DNA of 64,000 nt from Bacillota bacterium (GTDB lineage Bacteria > Bacillota > Clostridia > Lachnospirales > Lachnospiraceae), in contig JAEZOB010000009.1 of assembly GCA_023414355.1 (NCBI GenBank), forward strand, positions 62,001-126,000. Reading direction: 5' to 3'. How positions within the stretch are numbered: the first letter of the stretch is position 1; each line of letters opens with the position of its first letter. This document shows positions 42,200-51,589 of this stretch, piece by piece. The position numbers and the translations under genes are program-made. The notes below the pieces were generated by a model that made no database searches, had not been told where the DNA came from, and worked only from the letters and a program-made list of their open reading frames with translations.

Positions 42200-43132
42200 A
42201 TGGCAAAGATATATAAAAGCTTAACAGAGTTAGTCGGAAAGACACCATTGCTCGAACTATCCAATTATGAGAAGAAGAATGAACTTGGAGCGGCAGTCCT
42301 CGCAAAGCTGGAGTATTATAACCCCGCCGGAAGTGTAAAGGACAGAATAGCTAAGGCAATGATAGACGATGCCGAACAAAAAGGAGTTCTGAAGAAGGGT
42401 TCCGTAATTATCGAACCAACCAGCGGTAATACCGGAATCGGTCTGGCCTCCATCGCCGCTGCAAGAGGATACCGTTTGATTCTGGCGATGCCGGAGACCA
42501 TGAGTGTGGAAAGAAGAAACCTTCTGAAAGCCTACGGTGCAGAGCTTGTACTGACAGAAGGAGCAAAAGGTATGAAGGGAGCCATTGCCAGAGCCAATGA
42601 GCTTGCAGAAGAGATTCCGAATTCCTTTATCCCGGGTCAGTTCGATAACCCTGCCAATCCTGCTGTGCATAAAGCTACCACCGGACCTGAGATTTGGGAG
42701 GATACCGACGGCAAGGTAGATATCCTGGTGGCAGGTATTGGAACCGGCGGAACAATCACAGGTACCGGAGAATATTTAAAATCTCAGAACCCTAATGTAA
42801 AGGTTGTTGCTGTAGAGCCCGATGATTCTCCTGTATTATCAGAAGGTAAAGCAGGTCCTCACAAAATTCAGGGTATCGGAGCAGGCTTTGTACCTCAGGT
42901 GTTGAATACGAGCATCTATGATGAAATCATCAGAGTGAAAAATGAAGATGCCTTTGCTACCGGTAGGGAGTTATCCAAATCGGAAGGTCTCCTGGTAGGT
43001 ATCTCCTCCGGCGCAGCATTATGGGCAGCAACAGAACTGGCGAAACGCCACGAAAATAAGGGAAAGACAATCGTTGTAATCCTTCCCGATACCGGTGAAA
43101 GATACTTGTCCACCCCTTTATTTGCAGAATAA
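42200..43132 (+). CDS. cysK: Cysteine synthase A (O-acetylserine sulfhydrylase)
   Basis: The 310-residue enzyme has [11 protein letters not shown] (PLP lysine), [23 protein letters not shown] and [27 protein letters not shown]. It is adjacent to the Rrf2 regulator, so it is the probable CymR-partner CysK. It ends at a strong terminator and is therefore monocistronic. Confidence 0.94.
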   Translation: MAKIYKSLTELVGKTPLLELSNYEKKNELGAAVLAKLEYYNPAGSVKDRIAKAMIDDAEQKGVLKKGSVIIEPTSGNTGIGLASIAAARGYRLILAMPETMSVERRNLLKAYGAELVLTEGAKGMKGAIARANELAEEIPNSFIPGQFDNPANPAVHKATTGPEIWEDTDGKVDILVAGIGTGGTITGTGEYLKSQNPNVKVVAVEPDDSPVLSEGKAGPHKIQGIGAGFVPQVLNTSIYDEIIRVKNEDAFATGRELSKSEGLLVGISSGAALWAATELAKRHENKGKTIVVILPDTGERYLSTPLFAE

Positions 43133-43161
43133 CCTTTTATCATAGAATCTTCCCCATAGTA

Positions 43162-43205
43162 AAGAACCCCTCCTGTCGGAGTAAAACCGACAGGCAGGGG
43201 TTCTT
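43162..43205 (+). terminator. Strong terminator after cysK
   Basis: An 18-base stem, 43162-43179 with 43187-43205 (one bulge), encloses loop AGTAAAA. Confidence 0.85.
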
Positions 43206-43212
43206 GTATTAG

Positions 43213-43294
43213 TTACCTGAATTGCTTTGGAGAAAGCCCTATCATCTCTCGCGTAGTCTTGCAGTGCTTCCCGCTAATGATAGTCCTGTTATCC
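43213..43294 (-). pseudogene. Possible AraC C-terminal remnant
   Basis: On the minus strand an open stretch ends REMIGLSPKQFR then stop, which is a normal AraC-family C-terminus. Upstream the similarity is lost (IISGKHCKTT). The rest of this 337-base gap has no recognised gene. Confidence 0.3.
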
Positions 43295-43469
43295 TATCTT
43301 AATAAAGTGCTTTTTGAAGAATTGGTATAATGTGGTTGAGTATACCATCTATTTATTGTACAATTATTCCGGATGAGCGCAATACAGTTAATTTAAATGC
43401 CTAGACAAAGTAAGGACATTCGTTTCCGATATAAAATCATGCAATTGAACAGAGAAAGGTGATACAAAT

Positions 43470-44198
43470 ATGCTAATTAAAATTACAGACAAAATACATA
43501 TCATGCCTCCATTCAATGAGACAGACAGACCGGCTTTGGGCCTGGTTTGCGGTAATAGATACAGTCTCGCCATAGATTCGGGTATTTCTCCGAAGCATGC
43601 TGCGGAGTTTATGGAGGACAGCAGGAGACTCGGCGTTTCACCTTTGAAATATCTGATTCTGACCCATCACCATTATGACCATGTCCTAGGCAGCTGTGAG
43701 ATGAACTTACTGACCATTACCCATGAAAAGATTGAAGAAGAGCTCAAGCGGATGAGAAGCTATCGGTGGGATGATAGCTCATTGGCACAGAATGTGGAGT
43801 TAGGGATCTTTCCAGAGTTCGGAGCAGAATGTATTAAAGCGGAGAATGAGGACAGAGAGAATTTGAGGATCAGGGAGGTTGACCTGACATTTTCTAAATC
43901 TATGATGATAGATCTGGGAGGTATTACTTGTGATATTCGAGTAATCGACAATTGTCATGTGGATGGCTCGGTTACGATTTATATTCCGGAGGAAAAGGTG
44001 CTGTTTCTCGGTGACTGTATCTATGGCAAAAGATATAACGGTATCTACGGATATCATAAGGAAACCTATGAAAGACTCAAAGAAACAATTTCTTCCTATG
44101 ACGCGGAGTATTATATCATCTCCCATGAAGAGGTGCAGGACAAGAAAATGATGAAGGAATTATGGGTAGAGATAGAGAAGGAGTCAGTATTTTTCTGA
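43470..44198 (+). CDS. Metallo-beta-lactamase fold hydrolase
   Basis: The 242-residue protein has LTHHHYDHVLGS (HxHxDH), the later metal Asp in LGDCIYG, a candidate His in NCHVDGS, and a final ISHEE histidine. There is no signal peptide. RBS GAAAGG. The gene is apparently on its own; the substrate is unknown. Confidence 0.85.
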   Translation: MLIKITDKIHIMPPFNETDRPALGLVCGNRYSLAIDSGISPKHAAEFMEDSRRLGVSPLKYLILTHHHYDHVLGSCEMNLLTITHEKIEEELKRMRSYRWDDSSLAQNVELGIFPEFGAECIKAENEDRENLRIREVDLTFSKSMMIDLGGITCDIRVIDNCHVDGSVTIYIPEEKVLFLGDCIYGKRYNGIYGYHKETYERLKETISSYDAEYYIISHEEVQDKKMMKELWVEIEKESVFF

Positions 44199-44334
44199 TT
44201 ACAATAGGAAGATTATTCTTAAAAGAAAAGTCCGTAAAGAAGAACCAACTGCAGAATATACAATAGTTGTACATGAAATGCAAAGCCCTCAAATATAAGT
44301 GTTGATATAATTACCGTCGAAAGGAAGAAATCAT

Positions 44335-45261
44335 ATGAATTGCTTTGAAGAGGTAGAAGCTGTCATTGAGTATCTCGAAAGAAATATTACTCAGGTTAAT
44401 ATGGCAGATATTTCAAGAATCACAGGAATTCCGGCGGGATTATATCAGAGAATATTTTCTTATGTCTGCGGTGTATCTATTTCCGAATATGTTCGTAAGC
44501 GTAGGATCACAGAGGCTGCTGAGAAGATACTGTCCGGTGATGGGAGTATCACTGATATATCCCTGGAATACGGTTACGAATCCCATTCCGCATTCACCCG
44601 GGCATTCAAAGAACAGTTCGGTGTCCCACCGACACTCCTGACAAAGGATATCTTCAAGGCAAAGCGGTATCAACGTTTCTCCTTTCAGCAAGATAATGAA
44701 ACCTATTATATTATGAAAGGGCGTAGAATTATGGCAGATTTAGTTAAGCTTCAGTACGAGGAAATGGATGAAAGATTGTTGATTGGAATTGCAAAGTCAG
44801 ACACGGGCTTGGGAGGACATGAATTATGGGACCTGTATTTCACAGGCGGTTACTCGCAGCAGCTTGGTGAGCTGGAGGCTTATCAGAGTGAGGATATGAA
44901 TGAGGACTATCAGGGACTTGGATATGCCTGTGATTTTAAGGATGAGAATAGTCTTGGTAATGAGTATATCGTGGGAAGATATTTCAAGCTTGGGACACCT
45001 GTGCCGGAGCGTATGATTGGAAGGGTTATCCCAAAGGGCATTGTTGCCAAGGCTATGATACGAGGCAAAAGTCTGGATGACATCATCAATCATGCATATC
45101 TTTTGATCAGTGACATGGTGCAGAAGAACGGTTATCAGCTTGATTATGAACATTTCTACTGGTCAGAGGTGTACACCTGTGAAAGGTATTGTAATCCGGC
45201 TGAGGAGGGAGCCTCAGAGCTTATACTGGATTGGTATATGCCATGTAAATGGATATCATAA
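44335..45261 (+). CDS. AraC family regulator with GyrI-like effector domain
   Basis: The 308-residue protein has the DNA-binding domain first (residues 1-105: VNMADISRITGIPAGLYQRIFSYVCGVSISEYVRKRR, then GYESHSAFTRAFKEQFGVPP). A GyrI-like small-molecule binding domain follows from about residue 125. This order matches Rob/SoxS-like multidrug sensors. It is followed by a flavin reductase gene. Confidence 0.87.
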   Translation: MNCFEEVEAVIEYLERNITQVNMADISRITGIPAGLYQRIFSYVCGVSISEYVRKRRITEAAEKILSGDGSITDISLEYGYESHSAFTRAFKEQFGVPPTLLTKDIFKAKRYQRFSFQQDNETYYIMKGRRIMADLVKLQYEEMDERLLIGIAKSDTGLGGHELWDLYFTGGYSQQLGELEAYQSEDMNEDYQGLGYACDFKDENSLGNEYIVGRYFKLGTPVPERMIGRVIPKGIVAKAMIRGKSLDDIINHAYLLISDMVQKNGYQLDYEHFYWSEVYTCERYCNPAEEGASELILDWYMPCKWIS

Positions 45262-45312
45262 GGGATGATTTGTAAAGTAACCTAGAAAAGGAGATTTGCT
45301 GAGGAGGGTATT

Positions 45313-46098
45313 ATGAAGCTTGTAATCATGAACAGTAGCTATAGAAAGCATGGGAACACCGAAATCATTGTTAAGCTTCTGAAAGAACAGCTTACAAAGG
45401 AAGTAAGAAATCTGGGAGAAACAGTAGAAATCGAAGAAATATCCTTAAGCGAACTACGGATAGAAACCTGCAGAGGATGTAGAGCTTGTTTTAATATTTC
45501 CGAACAAAGCTGTCCTCTCAAGGATGAGGTATTACCGCTATATGATAAGCTGAAGCAGGCGGACGGTATTATCCTGGCAAGTCCCGTCTATGTAGAGGAT
45601 ATCAACGGAAGCATGAAGAATTGGATTGATCGGATGGCATTTAACTGCCATAGACCGTTCTTATGCGGCAAACCTGTGATGCTGTTTGTGACAACCGGTA
45701 GAGCTGCATCCAATCACGCAATTCGTACGATGGGCTCTGCGATCGGCTCCTGGGGTGGGGTGATATCCGGTACAAGCATTTACCGTATGGGGGAACTCAT
45801 GAGTGCTGATGCGGCTAAGCGAAGATACGGTGAGAAGGTCAGAAGGCAGTCGATCTTACTATTGCAGTCGATCAAAAAAAGTAAGCCCAGTATATATTCG
45901 TTGATTGCATTTGCGATTCAACAGATGGTCTGGCAACAGGAGGAGTATAATAATACAGCTGATTATCGATACTGGAAGGAACAGGGCTGGCTGGAGAAGA
46001 AATGCTATTATTATAGAAAAGACTTAAGATATGGGGTCAGAATCCGCTTGGTCAGGCTTCTCGGACTTTTGGCGGGTAGGTACTATATCCGTACTTAA
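45313..46098 (+). CDS. Flavodoxin-fold NAD(P)H-dependent reductase
   Basis: The 261-residue protein starts LVIMNSSYRKHGNTEIIV (FMN phosphate loop). It has the cysteine cluster CRGCRACFNISEQSC, then LASPVYVEDINGSMKNWIDR. A basic, aromatic C-terminal tail of about 70 residues is unusual and may contact the membrane. RBS GAGGAGGG. It lies 51 bases after the AraC gene, so it is probably cotranscribed and regulated by it. Confidence 0.83.
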   Translation: MKLVIMNSSYRKHGNTEIIVKLLKEQLTKEVRNLGETVEIEEISLSELRIETCRGCRACFNISEQSCPLKDEVLPLYDKLKQADGIILASPVYVEDINGSMKNWIDRMAFNCHRPFLCGKPVMLFVTTGRAASNHAIRTMGSAIGSWGGVISGTSIYRMGELMSADAAKRRYGEKVRRQSILLLQSIKKSKPSIYSLIAFAIQQMVWQQEEYNNTADYRYWKEQGWLEKKCYYYRKDLRYGVRIRLVRLLGLLAGRYYIRT

Positions 46099-46231
46099 TG
46101 TATTCCTTCTGTGTGAATTAATCTTTTTATAATCCTGTTATAATGTAAATTAACATATAGGCGGTTATAATGATAGATATGAAATTACGGCGACATCATT
46201 GATCGCGATATTTTCCTGAGGAGGCATATTA

Positions 46232-47839
46232 GTGAAAAAGTTTTTGAAAGTACTTGTATCAGTTCTTATTTTGGGCGGCGTGGGCTTTATCTATTATTAT
46301 AATGCATTGCCGGCATTAAATATCCATTCACCCGGTTTCTGGTGGTTCATCCTGATTGCGCTGATTGCGGTTACTGTAGTAGCCGGTATTGCGGCTAATA
46401 TGAAAAAAGACGGCAGCATGGCTAAAAAGACACCGAGTAAGCTATTGTTCATCATACTCGGCTGTTTAACCGGCGGTATGATCATCGTCTTTATCGTCGG
46501 AGGAATTTTATCTTCTCCTGTTGTCAATGCGAAGAACTATCAGAAAATGCTGACGATAACGGATCGGAATTTTACCGATGATATCAAGGAGATCTCCTAT
46601 AAGGACATACCGATACTGGATAAAGATTCTGCCGCTCTGCTTGGCTCAAGAAAGATGGGAAGCATTGCGGAATATGTATCCCAGTTTGAAGTTGGTTCAA
46701 ATTATACACAGATCAATTATCAGGGAGTTCCGGTCAGAGTGACACCTTTAAAATATGGGAGTGTATTCAAATGGTTTACAAACCGCTCGGAAGGAATTCC
46801 TGCGTATTTAAAGATTGATATGACGACCCAGAATGTTGAGATGGTAAAGCTGACTGAGGGCATGAAGTATTCAGAATCCGAACATTTCGGAAGGAATATT
46901 TACCGTTACCTGCGTTTCCATTATCCCACCTATGCCTTTGACAGTATCAATTTCGAGATTGATGATGACGGTGTACCCTGCTGGATTTGCCCCGTGAAAG
47001 CCTACACCATCGGTTTATTCGGCGGTCAGACCATCGGCCGGGTCGTAATTGTCAATGCAGTGAACGGTGATATGACGGACTATGCGATATCAGAGGTACC
47101 GACTTGGGTTGACAAGGCTTACTCAGCGGAGCTGTTGATATCCCTATATGACTATTATGGCACTCTAAGACACGGCTATTGGAATTCCAAATTCGGACAG
47201 AGGGATGCGCTGCAGACTACGGATGGATATAATTATATCGCTATGGAGGATGATGTCTGGGTTTATACCGGAGTTACCTCGGTTGGGTCGGATGAATCCA
47301 ATGTCGGTTTTGTATTGATGAATCAAAGGACAGCAGAGACAAGATTTTATTCCATCTCAGGAGCGGAAGAATATTCTGCGATGGCATCTGCAGAAGGTCA
47401 GGTACAGCATCTCGGTTACAAGGCAACCTTCCCGTTGCTTCTGAATACGGGAGGAGAACCTACGTATTTCCTGGCATTGAAGGATGCAGCAGGACTGGTG
47501 AAGAAATATGCGATGGTCAATATCGCACAGTACCAGATTGTCGCCATTGGGGATACCGTGAATGAATGTGAAAAGACTTATCTGGAATTAATGAAATCAA
47601 GTGGTATCAGTGTTACAGATACATCAAAGCTACCGAAGGCGAAAGGTATCATTGCTAAGATATCTGATTGCGTCATTGATGGAAATACACACTATTTTAT
47701 TCTGTTAAGCAACAATGATCAGATCTTTGACATCCTGGTCAGTGATTTCCTTCCTATCGTAAAATACGATGTCGGTGATACGATTACCCTTACCTACTCG
47801 GCCGGTACGGATTCAAATACTGTACTTGGCATAGAATAA
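46232..47839 (+). CDS. Large membrane protein of unknown function
   Basis: The 535-residue protein has three N-terminal membrane helices (about 5-22, 36-56, 70-92) and a 430-residue extracytoplasmic part rich in Tyr and aromatic beta strands. The GTG start at 46232 follows GAGGAGG. The repeated look of the segments VPVRVTPLKYGSVFKWF and VPCWICPVKAYTIGLFGG suggests duplicated domains. I do not recognise a family. Confidence 0.7.
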   Translation: MKKFLKVLVSVLILGGVGFIYYYNALPALNIHSPGFWWFILIALIAVTVVAGIAANMKKDGSMAKKTPSKLLFIILGCLTGGMIIVFIVGGILSSPVVNAKNYQKMLTITDRNFTDDIKEISYKDIPILDKDSAALLGSRKMGSIAEYVSQFEVGSNYTQINYQGVPVRVTPLKYGSVFKWFTNRSEGIPAYLKIDMTTQNVEMVKLTEGMKYSESEHFGRNIYRYLRFHYPTYAFDSINFEIDDDGVPCWICPVKAYTIGLFGGQTIGRVVIVNAVNGDMTDYAISEVPTWVDKAYSAELLISLYDYYGTLRHGYWNSKFGQRDALQTTDGYNYIAMEDDVWVYTGVTSVGSDESNVGFVLMNQRTAETRFYSISGAEEYSAMASAEGQVQHLGYKATFPLLLNTGGEPTYFLALKDAAGLVKKYAMVNIAQYQIVAIGDTVNECEKTYLELMKSSGISVTDTSKLPKAKGIIAKISDCVIDGNTHYFILLSNNDQIFDILVSDFLPIVKYDVGDTITLTYSAGTDSNTVLGIE

Positions 47840-47899
47840 GACCGGATAGGATTTTAAATAATTTAAAGTACCCATCTTTGGTACCTTGCCAAACAATAA

Positions 47900-47942
47900 G
47901 AGAACCCTCTGCCTTGGACCATTCATCCGGTAGAGGGTTCTC
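47900..47942. terminator. Bidirectional terminator
   Basis: GAGAACCCTCTGCC (47900-47913) pairs with GGTAGAGGGTTCTC (47929-47942), between convergent genes. Confidence 0.75.
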
Positions 47943-47996
47943 ATGATTCGAGGCCTTTACGAGCCCACGTTCCATTTTCAGAATCTCTGATCTATC

Positions 47997-49277
47997 TTAT
48001 TCGGCTAATATTTTCTCAATTGTAACAAGCTTTACACACAAAGCAAATACCTCGGTTGCGGTAATAATCTCCTCAAGATTAGGATAAGAGGGAGCAATTC
48101 TGATATTACTGTCTTTCGGATCCTTCCCATAGGGATAAGTTGCACCAGCCTCTGTCAGTACGACACCGGCTTCCTTACATCTCGCAACAATTGCTTTGGC
48201 ACAGCCCTCCATTGCCTGGAAGGAGATAAAGTAGCCACCCTTGGGATTCGTCCAGGAACCGATCTCAAGTCCGCCAAGCTCACTTTCCAGAATGCGGTTC
48301 ACGGCTTCAAACTTCGGACGCAGCAAATCGGCATGCTTTTTCATATGCCCAAGGATGTTTTCTCTGTCTATAAAATACTGTACATGCCGTAACTGGTTGA
48401 CCTTATCGTGGCAGATTGTCTGGATGGTCAAATATTTCTTAATGTCCTTTTGATTATTCTCCGAGGTAGCAACTGCAGCCAATCCGGCACCTGCAAAGCT
48501 GATCTTCGAGGTGGAGAGAAATTCATATACCATATCGGGGGTCCCTGCCTTCTCACATTCCTGCAGGATATCAATGATGTAGCTGACGCTATCGAAATAC
48601 AGATGATGCACGCAGTAGGAATTATCCCAATAGATACGGAAATCCTTCGCAGCCGGCATAAGATGAGCCAACCGGCGAACGGTTTCATCTGAATACACGA
48701 CACCGCTGGGATTACTGTATTGCGGCACACACCAGATCCCCTTTACTGCGTCATCTTCCCTTACCAGCTGCTCGACCAGATCCATATCAGGCCCATCATC
48801 GTTCAGTGGTATATTGATCATCTCGATGCCGAATAGCTCTGTGATCGCAAAGTGTCTGTCATAACCGGGGACAGGGCAAAGGAATTTTACCTTATCCAGT
48901 TTACACCAGGGTGTTTGGCCGGTTACCCCGTGAGTATAGGAGTGCGAAATGAAATCATACATGATATTCAGACTGGAAGAACCATGTATGATCATATAAC
49001 TTGGATCAATATTAATCAGTGCAGCCATGAGCTGCTTTGCTTCGCTGATACCGCCCAAATCTCCGTAGTTTCTGCAGTCATCGCCATGGGCAGAGAAGAG
49101 ATTAGCGGAGCTGTTAATGGTGTTAAGCATTTCCATGGATAAATCTAATTGAGCTACAGAGGGCTTACCGCGAGTCATATTAAGGTTAAGCTTAAATCCC
49201 TGATAGCTTTTATAGATCGTTTCAAGTTCCTCTTTTAATGCAAGTAAAGCTTTTCTATCATATTCCTGATACGTCAT
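47997..49277 (-). CDS. MocR-type aspartate aminotransferase (PF12897-like)
   Basis: The 426-residue PLP aminotransferase has NMTRGKPSVAQLDLS, NYGDLGGI, IWCVPQYSNPSGVVYSDE, WDNSYCVHHL and STSKISFAGAGLAA with the PLP lysine. The pattern is that of the MocR-like aspartate aminotransferase family. It has no helix-turn-helix domain. RBS GGAGATC. Probable amino-acid transaminase. Confidence 0.87.
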   Translation of the reverse strand: MTYQEYDRKALLALKEELETIYKSYQGFKLNLNMTRGKPSVAQLDLSMEMLNTINSSANLFSAHGDDCRNYGDLGGISEAKQLMAALINIDPSYMIIHGSSSLNIMYDFISHSYTHGVTGQTPWCKLDKVKFLCPVPGYDRHFAITELFGIEMINIPLNDDGPDMDLVEQLVREDDAVKGIWCVPQYSNPSGVVYSDETVRRLAHLMPAAKDFRIYWDNSYCVHHLYFDSVSYIIDILQECEKAGTPDMVYEFLSTSKISFAGAGLAAVATSENNQKDIKKYLTIQTICHDKVNQLRHVQYFIDRENILGHMKKHADLLRPKFEAVNRILESELGGLEIGSWTNPKGGYFISFQAMEGCAKAIVARCKEAGVVLTEAGATYPYGKDPKDSNIRIAPSYPNLEEIITATEVFALCVKLVTIEKILAE

Positions 49278-49524
49278 AATTCATGATCTCCTCTGCATGG
49301 ATAAATTACTAAGTATTATAATATGATTATTATCATAAATCAACCGACATATGAAAGCGGAGGTATCTATGTGATCTTATCACAGAAGATATATTTGCTA
49401 TCATTATAATGATACTGTACAGTATAACTATGAAGTAATGAGAAAGATTAGTGTAGGAGTGAGTTTTCATATCAGTCAGACTATTCAGTCTATGTTAATA
49501 TAGAATGAAAGGAAGGTAAAGAAG

Positions 49525-50832
49525 ATGGAAGGATTAATAGCATCAAATAGTGTAAGCTTTATTCTTGTCTTTCTGGAAGGAGTATTATCCTTTTTCTCCC
49601 CCTGTGTCATACCACTCATCCCGGTCTATATGAGCTATCTGGCCGGTAACGGAAAGAGAGAATTGGAGGATGGCACGATTGTCTATGACAGAAGGAAGGT
49701 ATTCCTGAATACAGCATTTTTTACCCTTGGAATCTCTTTTGCCTTTTTCATATTAGGGATGTCCTTTACGACACTTGGAAGCTTTTTCAATGAAAACAAG
49801 CTTCTATTTACCAGAATCGGCGGAGTCATTATCGTTTTACTTGGCTTATTCCAGCTTGGGATACTTGACTTTTCCTTTTTACAGAAAGAGAGAAAGCTTC
49901 ATCTTAATCTGTCAGAACGTAATGTGAATCCACTGGTTGCTCTTGTCATGGGATTTACCTTCAGCTTTGCCTGGACCCCTTGTATCGGACCGATGTTATC
50001 CTCTGTATTAATCATGGCTTCCGGAGCTTCAACATCACTAGCTGGAAATCTTCTGGTATTGGTTTATGCAGCCGGATTTTTGATACCGTTCCTTCTGCTC
50101 GGTTTGTTTACGACCCGGGTTTTGAACTTCCTGAAAGCAAAACAGAAGCTGCTGAAGTATACGATTAAAGCAGGCGGTATCCTCCTGATCGTGATCGGTA
50201 TCATGATCTTCACAGGCTGGATGAACAGTCTGTCAGGATATCTGAATTCGTTTACAGGGAGTAATCAGAATACCACTCAGAATGAAGTGGCCAAGGAGAA
50301 TGCTCAGAGCGGAACAGACAATGAAACCTCCGACAGCACAGCTGCAAAGAAAGCTACAGACGACAATAGTAAAAAGATTCTTCCAGCCTTTGACTTTACC
50401 TTGACGGATCAATACGGCAAGGAGCACACCTTGTCTGAATATAAAGGGAAGGTTGTATTTATCAATTTCTGGGCGACCTGGTGCCCTCCCTGCAAGAAGG
50501 AGCTGCCGGATATTGAGGAACTGTATCAGGAATACAATCTAAATCAGGACGAGGTAATCTTTCTCGGGATTGCCAACCCATCAAGCTCGGACTATCCGAA
50601 TAATTCAGATGTCAGTACGGAAGAAATCAAGACCTTCCTAACGGATAACGGGTATACCTTTCCAACGCTCTTTGACGAGACAGGTGAGATCCTGAAGCAG
50701 TATAATATTTCTGCATTTCCTACGACCTTTATGATTGATAAGGAGGGTAATATTTTTGGATATGTACCAGGGATGATGACAAAGGATATTATGCTGAATA
50801 TCATCAATCAGACACTGCAATCAGGTGAATAG
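49525..50832 (+). CDS. CcdA-type thiol transporter fused to a TlpA/ResA-like thioredoxin
   Basis: The 435-residue protein has six membrane helices in the first 240 residues, with the reactive cysteines in FFSPCVIPLIP and FAWTPCIGPM as in CcdA/DsbD. A Ser/Thr-rich linker (about 250-285) and a thioredoxin domain with WATWCPPCKKELP follow. The fusion carries electrons from the cytoplasm to the outside and delivers them through its own thioredoxin. It is followed by a convergent desulfoferrodoxin gene. Confidence 0.9.
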   Translation: MEGLIASNSVSFILVFLEGVLSFFSPCVIPLIPVYMSYLAGNGKRELEDGTIVYDRRKVFLNTAFFTLGISFAFFILGMSFTTLGSFFNENKLLFTRIGGVIIVLLGLFQLGILDFSFLQKERKLHLNLSERNVNPLVALVMGFTFSFAWTPCIGPMLSSVLIMASGASTSLAGNLLVLVYAAGFLIPFLLLGLFTTRVLNFLKAKQKLLKYTIKAGGILLIVIGIMIFTGWMNSLSGYLNSFTGSNQNTTQNEVAKENAQSGTDNETSDSTAAKKATDDNSKKILPAFDFTLTDQYGKEHTLSEYKGKVVFINFWATWCPPCKKELPDIEELYQEYNLNQDEVIFLGIANPSSSDYPNNSDVSTEEIKTFLTDNGYTFPTLFDETGEILKQYNISAFPTTFMIDKEGNIFGYVPGMMTKDIMLNIINQTLQSGE

Positions 50833-50855
50833 TCGCAGTTTTCTATCCTCATAAT

Positions 50856-50900
50856 AAATGCTCCTCTTTGGTAATCTAAATCACCAAGGAGGAGCATTTT
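50856..50900. terminator. Bidirectional terminator
   Basis: AAATGCTCCTC and GAGGAGCATTT arms (50856-50899) close a stem with an inner TGGT/ACCA pair, between convergent genes. Confidence 0.85.
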
Positions 50901-50911
50901 ATATATTATAC

Positions 50912-51286
50912 TTAGAACTCAGCTTTCCAGAGACCATGAAGGTTACAGTATTCATAGATTGAGCCGTGCTCAACTGCTTCGAACTCCGCCTTAGGTTCCA
51001 TACCAGGTTTTAAGAAGGAGAACTGAACCTTATCCTCGGTAACCAGGGCGATCCACTCAATATGATGCTCAGGCAGAGCGGGATGAAGAACAGAGCCTAC
51101 AGTTACCTTAATTCTTCCATCCTCCACCTTAATATCAGGTACATGCTTTTCTTTTGCACCATCAGAGGTATTCGCTGCTAGCTCCTCCATCGGCTTACCA
51201 CAACAGCTTACTGTACCGCCTCCATGCTTAATCATAGCCACCATATTTCCACATTCTGAACAACGATAAAATACTACATTTGCCAT
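50912..51286 (-). CDS. dfx: Desulfoferrodoxin (superoxide reductase)
   Basis: This 124-residue protein has an N-terminal desulforedoxin-type site (YRCSECGN and SCCGKP). The superoxide reductase site has KHVPD, HPALPEHHIEWI and the C-terminal YEYCNLHGLWKAEF, with Cys and His ligands to the Fe(His)4Cys centre. ATG 51286 follows GGAGAG. It detoxifies superoxide without making oxygen, as expected for an anaerobe. Confidence 0.93.
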   Translation of the reverse strand: MANVVFYRCSECGNMVAMIKHGGGTVSCCGKPMEELAANTSDGAKEKHVPDIKVEDGRIKVTVGSVLHPALPEHHIEWIALVTEDKVQFSFLKPGMEPKAEFEAVEHGSIYEYCNLHGLWKAEF

Positions 51287-51589
51287 AATCATCTCTCCTA
51301 ACCTTTCATATTATGTGATACCCCATTTTGGATTCACCCAATTTAACAGTTATAATTTAATAATAGTAACCATTACTAAGATGATTATAACATGAAATCC
51401 TATAATTGCAAGATGTTTTAAACGAAATATTAAAATATTTTCATTCAATGCGATGTAGATTTAAGGAGAATAATATTGTTTTTATCCATCTTATTAGATT
51501 ATAATGAATTTATAAATACAATACGACTGCCTGATGAGCTATTGGATTAAGGCTTTCATTTGACACTTCGAAGGTGAAGGGAAGATAGA

